A stretch of DNA of 64,000 nucleotides, taken from NCBI GenBank assembly GCA_031213475.1, contig JARUPZ010000026.1, positions 5,259,567 to 5,323,566 on the forward strand, given 5' to 3'. Position 1 is the first letter of the stretch. Each line of letters starts with the position of its first letter. This document shows, in pieces, positions 55,655 to 64,000 of this stretch. The notes beneath the pieces are model-generated. The model was not told the origin of the DNA, did not search any database, and worked only from the letters and a program-made list of their open reading frames with translations. Made by a program: the position numbers and the translations under genes. The stretch is from Nereocystis luetkeana (lineage: Eukaryota > Sar > Phaeophyceae > Laminariales > Laminariaceae).

Positions 55655-55910
55655 GACGCGTTCTACGACAGAGGTAGCACATTTCCGCTAACATATTTTC
55701 TGAATGACGGGGTAGCTTGACTCAAACTCGTCGGAATGCCGATCTTGTTTCGAAAAATGACGTTTTTGTTCACTTGGGCCACAGGATTATTCATCGGGAT
55801 GCAATTAGATCTTCGCCGAAGTCAGTTTTCGGGTGAGGTATGAAGCTCCTCAAGTGAGGAGCCTCAGAAAAATTAGGGTGAACCTTTATCGTAGAACGCC
55901 TGGCGAGCGC
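55655..55910 (+). repeat. ~255-bp repeat, partner of 49.5-49.76 kb
   Basis: GCGTTCTACGACAGAGGTAG, TTTTCTGAATGACGGGGTAG, CTCCTCAAGTGAGGAGCCTC, ending ATCGTAGAACGCCT. Its own ends are inverse (GCGTTCTACGA / TCGTAGAACGC), so it is itself a terminal-inverted-repeat element. Confidence 0.75.
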
Positions 55911-56204
55911 CATGAGACACACTGAACCCTGAAAAATAGTCTATGCGTGCTCGAGTTTAAACTAGGGTGACTGTCACTATAAGGTTTTTAGCCTCGCTTG
56001 CCTAGATATGTACGGTATCATAGGTGTTTCATGTTGGCGAGTCCATACAGTATACCAGCAGCTTATAAAGTCGAGTTTGTCGCGCGTTTGTTCTTATGAA
56101 AGAAGACGCCGACGCAAAGTCGCAACCCACCAGAGATTTTCGCACCGGCTAAAGATCAGTAAAACAATTGTTTCACCGCCCCCGCCCCCCACCTCGTGAG
56201 GGAT

Positions 56205-56425
56205 GCGTGGTCAATGGTCAAACGACTACGGCCATACATGATAATGAGTACGCCCCCTCCGGTGCTCCGTCTCTAACGGGATGCATGGTCAATGGTCAAG
56301 TGACCTATCTATGAAAGCAACAAATGAGTCCCGCCTTGCTTTGTCTCGAAAGGCATACGTGGTCAATACGTAGTCAAATTGCGATGGCGAGCCACAAATG
56401 AGTACGCCCCGCCCCCCCCCTCTCT
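56205..56425 (+). repeat. Degenerate poly(C)-tailed tail modules
   Basis: Three decayed copies of GGGATGCRTGGTCAATGGTCAA...GAGTACGCCCCNCC at about 56,205, 56,275 and 56,350. Confidence 0.55.
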
Positions 56426-56496
56426 AGCCCGCCTTCCACACCAGCCCACATAACTACCTGGTGCTTTTAGAGAACAGTTGTGATATTTATTCGTTG

Positions 56497-56572
56497 TTTC
56501 GTGTGCCTCGAGACACGAGGGATGCATGAACGGGCTTTGTCTGGCTTCGATTTATGATTGTTGATATAGCGA
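56497..56572. repeat. Fragment of the 25-30 kb element
   Basis: The words GTGTGCCTCGAGACACGAGG and CTGGCTTCGATTTATGATTG match 25,548-25,612 almost exactly. It is an isolated 75-bp fragment 26 kb away from the other copies. Confidence 0.75.
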
Positions 56573-57348
56573 CACATGAATAATGAGTGTAGTCATCTCT
56601 GTGTTTTATGGTATTGCATCCTGCCGGTACCCCCCCCCCCTCCGCGCTCACCACCGGGGTGTTGCGGTTGTTACAGTCGCTCATACCGAGGCGCAGGCCT
56701 GCGTTTTTTAATTGTGCGTTTCTCAACGATGGACCTCCCCCCCCCCCCTCCTCGCTGAGGGGTGGTTGCTAGCAGGGTATTGATTAGGGCCCAAGAGTAT
56801 GTTGCGATATATATACCCGAATCATAATGCGATATATGCGTGGATATATGCCCGAGCACCACTCCACAAATAAATGGGGTTTAGATGCTCTAGGACGTCT
56901 TTCCGCCTACGGCGAACGAAAAAAGGTGACGGGAATAAATTTCTCGTCTGCGGCCAAAAGACGCGCCCACCATTTTTTTTCGCCTGGGGCAAAACCTGTT
57001 GCGCGCCCCGAACCTCGTGTTGCGCTACGCGCAACACTCCTTTTGGCGCCTGTTGCACAAAACCGCACTTCCGCCCCAATTGTTGCACCAGCGCATTCAG
57101 CCCTGGTAGCTAGTGTTCTTCCGTTCTCTGCATCCCCTCTCCCCCCCCCCCCCCCCCCGGGATCGAGATAGATCATTTTCGTGCGGGGTGGAGAATCTTA
57201 ACTCCCCACAAGGAGGATGATCGTATCACGTAGTGTGTATATGGTAGGGCACCCACGATGCAGTCACATAGTAAACTAGTTGCTGTCTCTGGAAACTGGT
57301 CTCACCAGAAATCTAATCAGTTCATAGATGTTGTCATCCATATGCAAG

Positions 57349-57712
57349 AAAATCCGCCTCACAAGCTGTTTTTAGTAGGATGCAGCTCACCCTTCATGCG
57401 ACTCGCCCAACACCTCACGGCGCTTCGCGCTTGGTGCAAGCAATGCCTGCCTGGTCGGTGAAAACCCGACTTTCTCCGTCCCGGCATCGTAGGGATGTGA
57501 GGGTCTATGGTCATACGACTATACGGCCATGCATAATAATGAGTACTCGCCCCCGGGTCAATCGACTACGGTCATGCATCATAATGAGTACACCCCCCCC
57601 ACACCCCGCGCTCGGTGAAAATTTGACGTGTTCCGTCCCAGCATTTGTATGGCTGCGAGGGCCTATAGTTATTCGACTACAGACATGCATGACACGGGCA
57701 CCCCCCCCGCAC
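57349..57712 (+). repeat. Poly(C)-tailed interspersed repeat, tandem tails
   Basis: A near full-length copy (CCGCCTCACAAGCTGTTTTT to 57,600) followed by an extra module (GTGTTCCGTCCCAGCATTTG) ending in poly(C) at 57,712. Confidence 0.78.
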
Positions 57713-58048
57713 GCGCGCTGGAGATGTAGCGGTGGCAGTTTTCCGAATACATGTTCGCACTCCCGATGTGGCGATATTTTGTGGTTTTGGTTTTGTTTTC
57801 AAGGATGAATTTCCGCTCCGCCAGCCCCTCGCTCCGGGATCGCGGCAGTACCTTCGGTATCTGACGGTATCGAGTCGCTCTTCTCCTAAAAGTGTCCGTT
57901 TTCCCCTCCTTTTCGGAGCTCCTTCGTGAGCCTTCGTAGCCTAGCAGGGTCGATGTGTGGGACTGAGTATTGAGGAGAGCCACATATTCGGTTCATTCAA
58001 GATCGTGGAACCAGTGATATCCGGAATTTGACATACTCCTGTCTATTG

Positions 58049-58440
58049 AAGAGATCATCCGGGTGGGCTAGTGCTGTGGTATTTCCCTGGAAGACCAGTA
58101 ATGGTCCAGGAGTTAGGAATGTGGGGAAGTGATGACGTACCCCCTTGAAAGGCCTACGTACGCTTTCCCGAATCTGATATGGTTCTGATTATTTTGCGTA
58201 TTATCCGGGTGGGCTAGTGTTGTGGCATTCCCCTTGAAGGTCTATAATGATTCAGGACTTAAAGCATGGGAAAATCGTGCCGTACCCTTGGAAAGCTGTC
58301 GTATGTTCTCCCGGATCATTTTTTTTGTTGATACGACTCATCCGGGTGGGCTAGTGTTGTGGTATTTCCCTGGAAGGCCTGCAATGATCCAGGACTCGAG
58401 GATTTAGGGAAAGGGTGGCGTACTTCTTGTAAGGCCAGCG
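58049..58440. repeat. ~140-150-bp tandem repeat, three units
   Basis: Units start ATCCGGGTGGGCTAGTGYTG at about 58,049, 58,203 and 58,338 and share TTCCCTGGAAGRCC and ATGATCCAGGACT. Confidence 0.85.
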
Positions 58441-59189
58441 CATACGTGCGCATAGGGAACAGGGGCTGGGTGGACGAGTCTACAGTAGAGACGAATCCCC
58501 TCCCTTTCCCAGATCCCATCTGCCCGAATCATGGAATTGCAATATTACAACAACGAAGAACACGTGGAAAACCTGGTAGGAACCACGCATTCCCGCATGT
58601 GTGTTACCAGGTAGGACAGAGTGTGGCGTGTAGGCCTGTCAAAAATGTTTGATCGTATCCTACGCCATGGCAATCAGCGCACTCAAAATGTAGCATACGT
58701 GGTATCCTTCGTGCGCTTTACGGGATGTGTCCGTTTGGCTCCTGGCGTCGCAGAAAGGCTCATCGAAACTGCGAGCAGGAAAAAATCCCAGGAAAATCGA
58801 CAAGAAGTGAGCACGAGGACCCCCCTGAGCAATGAAAATGAAGGCGTGTACAGGGAGGGGGAGACGGGTGGGGGTGTATACCCGGTGTGTGCCTGCGATT
58901 GTTCAGAAGGTCGCTGAGATTAATAGTAGCTCCAATTCTGTCGAGCTGGAAAACAAAAAAACACGCACATGCAGACATACTTCCATAGGCCACATATACA
59001 TATACCAGGTGCATATGTATGATAGCACCGCCGTTAAGGTGGAAAACAAACAAACACGTGCAGACTTCTATACAGAGAGCACATATATGCCCATGATAGC
59101 ACAGGTGGCCGGTACCTTCCCCCCTGGGCGACGTGGGCGTAAAACACATAATCATTGTCATGACGTTGAACAATTGCTATTTTGTTTTT

Positions 59190-59490
59190 CGTGGCCGTGC
59201 CGCAGTATTGCCACGGCAGTGCCCACGGTAAACCACGGCATGTCACGGCAGCCCAGGACAGTATCAATCGTATACCACGGAATGACTCCCGCGCCAAGCC
59301 CTATCGCAAACGCCACGACAACCCTCACAGCGGGCCCCACGGTATGCCACGGCAACGTTCACGGTATATCACGGCAGCAGCCACGGCAAGCTCCGCGGGA
59401 AGCTCTGCGGCCATGACCTCGGCAAGGCTCGCGGCAAGGCCCACGGTAAGGCCCGCAGCAAGTTCTGCGGCAAGGCCCAAATGGGAACAG
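59190..59490. repeat. CCACGGYA-rich degenerate minisatellite
   Basis: Repeated CCACGGCA / CACGGTATACCACGG words; short open frames on both strands here follow from the repeat. Confidence 0.75.
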
Positions 59491-60239
59491 GGTGTCAGGT
59501 GGGCCTCCGGCGACTCCTGCGGAGGGCTGATTGTATTTCTGCGCCACTACGAGGGGGCAGGGTGCCAAATGAGATGGGCCCACTGCGGGGGCAAAGAACC
59601 AAATGGGAAGCGGGCGCCAGGGGGGTGTCTTGACGTGGATTTTTACCGTGGGTGTTGCCGCGGACATTGTCGCCGCAGGCCTTGCCTGCGGGTCGGGCCG
59701 TGGATATGGTCGCGGGGCTTGCGGTGGACATGGTCGCGGGGTTTGCCGTAGGATGACACACTTTTTCAAATAACGCGCACCGGTGCATTGCGGTCTTAAC
59801 TACGGTCTAGCAGTAGCCGAAACGCATCTAAGCTTTCGAGCTACATTATACAAACACAACTTGTACTGCATATGAATGACAAATGCACCAAAAATTGGCG
59901 TTGAGTGGTCAACATGTATGTACTGTACCGCTTCGCCCACCTTGGCAAACGCCTCGTCAGCATGACCCCAGTCGCCAATAACCATAAATTCGAGCTCTAC
60001 CTACAGCAAGCAAGTAACATGTGCCGCGTTCGCATGCCTCCGCACGGGCCTGGGCCAACGATAAACTAGTGCTCGGACTCCACACCACACACAAAAACAG
60101 TGAATGGTACATTCGAAGTTTCTACCGTGCGTAGAATATAAAACACCACACAGAACTGTCCAGCAAAAACTCACCTGCACACTTTCGGAAACGTCCCCAG
60201 TACGCTCCCAGTCAACGATGTAATCATGTGTCGGAATTC

Positions 60240-60900
60240 TACAGCAAGCAATCGGTACAACGACACTTTCAAACTCTGCAGCAAGCAGACCATCCTCAAT
60301 TCCCCACTCAGTAGAGCCAACACAAACCGCTTGCACACCGTTGAGCACACCCTGCATGCACCCAGTCACCGACGACAAACAATGTTTCGAAATATCCCGC
60401 AAGCAAGACACCATTGAACGGCGCACAGCGTAAAGAGCTGATAACCAGCACGAACCGATCGCACATTTCCCCCCCGAGAGCTCAATCATACACACGGCAG
60501 TCACCGACAACCAACTTTGGACCCCCATATATTCGTAAAAATGAACGAAATATACACACGCAGGGCAGCGTACCCAGAAACACCACCACCAACATGTACA
60601 CATTCTCTCACCGACAAACCCAACTTCAATCTCAACGGAACGATGCATCCGATTTATACACAATACAGACCGCACTGGTAAGCACGAACCGCGTGCACAT
60701 CTTTGCAAGCACCTCAATTTGCCCCCTCGGAGCAAACAATCGCCGACAAAGCAAGTTTTCGAACTTCTGTAAAATGTACCGTATGCACACGTAAAGGGCT
60801 GGCCAAGCCCGAACCGATCCTCGCACAACTTTGAAAAGGTCCCACCATGCGCCCACAGAGTCATCGACGATCAAAGTTTGAACCCCAACTGTACTGTGCG
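60240..60900 (-). repeat. Decayed ~125-bp tandem repeats with long antisense frame
   Basis: The word GTCACCGACRACAAACAATG recurs at about 60,360, 60,503, 60,610, 60,740 and 60,865 with similar spacing. On the minus strand a 287-codon frame (60,001-60,864) runs through them. It has many Cys but recurs only as loosely similar units; I see no known domain and call it a repeat remnant rather than a gene. Confidence 0.55.
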
Positions 60901-61132
60901 TAATATATTTATACTACAGATACATGACTAATGGGCATCATCATGTACCGCTTGCGCACCTTCGAAAGCTCCTACAGTAGTATAGTAGTACCTCGCCGTG
61001 TAAGACCACTAGAACACACACATCGTCCGTACCCTCGCTCAAAAAGGCCGGCGTGCCGATTCGAGAGTACTAATGCATTGCAGTAGCACACGCCATGCGC
61101 CTCTACACCACGTACACGTGAGATAGGCTACT

Positions 61133-61852
61133 ATGACAACAGGTCTCAAACCTCTATCCTCTCTATCTCTTATGTGCACTAATTTTTTAAGTTTCATTGT
61201 TGGCAGTGTAAATCACATTTCCCTAGGCCCCTTCATCTCCAACTCGAGCCCGGCGGAGGCCGAATCAAAATTGATCGCGTGGTATACGAACGAACGCGAG
61301 CACACCGCACCGCACCGCACCGCAGCCGCCCCGCACAACAACGCACCTCATGGCCCCACCCATACTTGGAGCCAGGGTCGTATCATCGTGTCAAGCAGGG
61401 TTTACTGGGAAAGTTCCCTAACGACAAGGCTCGGACGGGCCTCCTTGAAGGCGGATATGTGTATTTTCAGGCAGACGTTAGCCCCCCAGAGCTGCCAATG
61501 CAAACACATATGCAGGGAAGACCTTGCTTCGACAGTACGTGCCCTACCCAGAATGTATCTCGACAGCCCAGCCCTGTTTCCACCGCTCCTATCCCGCACC
61601 GGCAACCAGGCAGTAATCCAACCCAAACACACACACAAAAAATGTTCACACCCGCATGGTATACTCTGTGGGACATTGTACACTACCAGGGTAGTTAGTA
61701 GGTTGGCGGACCTCCGTCGTAAAAAGGGAAACTTGCCGATCACCTGGAAAACCGACCCATTCAGCATAATACGTCCTCAACATATTTCTACTGGGGGTGA
61801 ACATCTGGACGGCGTCATACAGAAAACGCCCCTCTTCCCCCCCTCCTCGTAG
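61133..61852 (+). other. Unassigned 239-codon open frame
   Basis: One of the longest uninterrupted frames outside simple repeats. It starts MTTGLKPLSSLSLMCTNFLS and contains no motif, signal peptide or membrane segment that I recognise. An overlapping antisense frame of 121 codons is also open, which lowers its value. It could be chance or an old transposon part. Confidence 0.15.
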
Positions 61853-61897
61853 CGTGCACCCTGGGTCGCCCTAGGAAAAGTGTGTCTCTAAAACTCG

Positions 61898-62128
61898 GGG
61901 CGGGGGGGGGGGGGGACGGGGGGGGTACTCGATATCATGTTCGGCCGTAGTCGTATGGCCATAGACCCTCATATCACTATGATCGCGGGACGGAGCACGT
62001 CGGGTTTTCACCGCTTCGGCAGACATTGCTTGCGCCAAGCGCGAAGCGCCGTGAGGTGTTCGGCGAGTGGCATGAAGGGTGAGCTTCATCCTGCTAAGGA
62101 CCGCTTGTGAGGCGGACTTGCATATGGG
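61898..62128 (-). repeat. Poly(C)-tailed interspersed repeat, near full length
   Basis: The inverse complement: poly(G), GTACTCGATATCATGTTCGG, CGCCGTGAGGTGTTCGGCGA, ending CGCTTGTGAGGCGGACTTGC. Confidence 0.82.
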
Positions 62129-62494
62129 TTGACAGCTTCAATGGGTCAATTGGGGGAGGGAGAACGAAAAATTCGAACTAAAAGGTGCTATTTTCTACCT
62201 CGGCCTAGCGGAAAGCAAATCTATCCACCTGAAAGGGTCCGTTCCTGGCCAACAAGGTCCCTCGCCGATGCTTATTTTCGTACATAAGGCACAATAGTAC
62301 AGTTTCGATGGAAAACTTCATCGACCAGGTACAATAAAACCTTTTTTTGTGTTCATAATATCGCTCGCCTCGACTCTTATCATAGTTGAACGGTGCATGG
62401 GGGTTCAATGCTCAGTCGGACCATCATCACGACGCGATCCTTTCTGTAGAAAGCCATCGTGGGTTCTACATTACAATCAGGTAGGCCGTCATCC

Positions 62495-63922
62495 TCACGA
62501 TTCGACCGCGAAAGCATCGTTTCCGATTCGAAAGCACTCCAGGCGTGCAGGCCACGTCGCCCCCAAGATCTCCCCGAACATATCCGTCGCTCCGAACGTC
62601 ACGCTCCTGAGCCCCGGCGGCCACACCAGTCCGACCAGAGCTTGGGAGAAGCTCGTGCCGAACGCGAGGCTGTCCAGTCCCGACGGCCACACCACACCGC
62701 GAAGGGGCTGGTTGAACGCATCCCCGAAAGCCACGGCCCTCAATCTCACCGGCCATTTCACTCCGACCAATGGTTGATCAAATGAATCGCCTAAAATAAG
62801 GTCGCGGAGGCCCTGCGGCCAACACACGTCGTCAATCGGCTGGTCGAAGTCGTACCCTAAGACCATGCTGACCAGGCCGTCGGGGAGCACCATCGGCGCA
62901 ACAGGGTGGTTCCAGCTGCACCCGAGCTCTAGCGCCTCCAGCCCTGGGGGGAGGCGCGTGTGCTCCAGGGTGTGGTTGAAGAGGCATCCGAACGTGAGGC
63001 GCTTGAGGCGCCCGGGCCACGTCACCGCACTCACGTCCTGGTTGAACAAGGTGCCGAAGTCGAGGCTCTCAAGGCTGGCCGGGAATGCCGCAGACCCCAC
63101 CGGCTGATCAAACTGCTCGCCAAAGACGATCTCCTTGAGCCCGCTCGGCCACGCCACACGGTCCACAGGCTGATTGAAGGCTCCGCCCAGAACGAGCGTG
63201 CTGAGCCCTTGAGGCCAGGCCACGCCACAAAGAGGCTTGTTGAAAGCCCCGCCCAACACAATCTCCTGCAGGCTGGCTGGCCACAGAAGGTCGTCTATGC
63301 TCTGGTTGAAGCCGCACCCGAACACGACCCGCTGCAGCCCCGTGGGCCACGTCATGCCGGCGATGGGCGAGTCGAAGTTGCACCCAAACCTGACCTCCGC
63401 AAGCTTCGAAGGCCAGCGTACGCATTTCAAGTCTTGATTGAAACGCTTCCCGAAGGTGACCTTGGTGAGTTCGGACGGCAACGCCACGGCGCTTATCGCC
63501 CGGTTGTAGTACTCCCCGAACGTGAGTCGACCCACACGGAGTGGAGGAAGCCCCGGAACCCCGGCTCCTTTTCCGCCCCGTCGACGCCTATTGGGACCGC
63601 GCGCAGTGGTCCAGAGCCGCCTGGGGGTCCGAGACACCACTCGGACATGGAAGACGGACGACACCCGGCAGTCGCTGCAAACCGAGGTGCACGTCAGCTG
63701 TAGCTGCTTGATGACGGAGAGCTCGACCCACCCGGCGACCAGGGCGATCCGCATGGCAGATGACAGGAGGGGTTGTTCTCCGTCGGGAGCAAACGTTAGC
63801 GTACAGTCGCTGATGTCTTTGCCGCCTCGGCCGTGCCCGTGTGACCCGTCTGCAGCAAAAAACGTTGTAGCGTGTACGTACGAAGTGGGAAAAATATTTA
63901 GTTGCTCAGGTGACGCACGCAT
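62495..63922 (-). CDS. FNIP-repeat protein (475 aa)
   Basis: Residues about 129-475 are some 15 consecutive 22-residue units plus a partial one, on the pattern L..L.FG..FNQPL..V.WP.G, for example LSTLVLGGAFNQPVDRVAWP and LRAVAFGDAFNQPLRGVVWP. This is the FNIP/IP22 repeat known from amoebae and stramenopiles, a leucine-rich-repeat-like solenoid probably used for protein binding; no enzymatic role is implied. The N-terminal 128 residues look less like protein (RRRRGGKG near 113) and may hide an intron or untranslated sequence, so the ATG at 63922 is provisional. No partner domain such as an F-box is visible. The frame is intact throughout the repeats, with strict spacing, which argues for a live gene. 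Confidence 0.88.
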   Translation of the reverse strand: MRASPEQLNIFPTSYVHATTFFAADGSHGHGRGGKDISDCTLTFAPDGEQPLLSSAMRIALVAGWVELSVIKQLQLTCTSVCSDCRVSSVFHVRVVSRTPRRLWTTARGPNRRRRGGKGAGVPGLPPLRVGRLTFGEYYNRAISAVALPSELTKVTFGKRFNQDLKCVRWPSKLAEVRFGCNFDSPIAGMTWPTGLQRVVFGCGFNQSIDDLLWPASLQEIVLGGAFNKPLCGVAWPQGLSTLVLGGAFNQPVDRVAWPSGLKEIVFGEQFDQPVGSAAFPASLESLDFGTLFNQDVSAVTWPGRLKRLTFGCLFNHTLEHTRLPPGLEALELGCSWNHPVAPMVLPDGLVSMVLGYDFDQPIDDVCWPQGLRDLILGDSFDQPLVGVKWPVRLRAVAFGDAFNQPLRGVVWPSGLDSLAFGTSFSQALVGLVWPPGLRSVTFGATDMFGEILGATWPARLECFRIGNDAFAVES

Positions 63923-64000
63923 ACATATGCTCGAAGTCAGAATACGTCATAAAACGGGATACCTCACTGCCTCAGGTTATTATATAGCATGAGGAAATGG

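Overview
This window is nuclear DNA from a complex eukaryote. Coding exons are short, separated by long introns with GT..AG borders in matching phase, and set in very repeat-rich DNA. The gene content fits a stramenopile, and a brown alga (Ectocarpus- or kelp-like) is my best guess: a serine-incorporator gene, a C2-domain gene with low-complexity flanks, a long FNIP-repeat gene, multi-kilobase introns and many small DNA transposons. The organism is inference; no rRNA or organelle marker is present.

Three genes are supported. (1) On the minus strand at 8,865-21,697 lies a SERINC/TMS1-family membrane protein. I could assemble seven certain or likely exons plus one candidate 33-nt microexon; the N-terminal exon(s) were not found. 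(2) On the plus strand at 38,424-51,121 lies a six-exon gene whose phases all join. It encodes a 568-residue protein: a glycine/histidine-rich N-terminus with an N-myristoylation-type start, one C2 domain, a Lys/Asn/Ser-rich stretch and a Pro/Tyr-rich tail. (3) On the minus strand at 62,495-63,922 lies a protein with about 15 FNIP-type 22-residue repeats. A broken Helitron-type PIF1-like helicase lies on the minus strand at about 35,995-37,400.

The rest is mostly repeats. There are at least 12 copies of a ~110-bp MITE whose ends read GGGGGACCATAGT; two of them carry a nested SINE-like insert. Another family, with GGCCGTAAATATAAGGAC ends, forms tandem arrays at 13.7-14.1 kb and 21.8-22.5 kb. 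A ~230-bp interspersed repeat ends in a poly(C) tract and occurs at a dozen or more places. A GATC-rich palindromic family occurs four times. A large composite block of direct and inverted copies fills 24.97-30.52 kb. There are also many mini- and microsatellites.

Layout: 0-8.7 kb repeats, no gene recognised; 8.7-21.7 kb SERINC gene with repeat-filled introns; 21.7-38.4 kb repeats, the composite duplication and the dead Helitron; 38.4-51.1 kb C2 gene; 51.1-62.4 kb repeats; 62.5-63.9 kb FNIP gene. The three genes show no sign of working together.

The observation I rate most interesting is the huge excess of the 9-mer TACCTGGTA / TACCAGGTA (about 28 copies counted by eye). Comparison of repeat copies inside this window shows that several of these are 7-bp (or 6-bp, TACCGGTA) additions at a TA dinucleotide. 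That is what footprints of an unidentified TA-targeting transposon would look like. A second observation is that the 3' ends of several SERINC exons have decayed partial duplicates just downstream.
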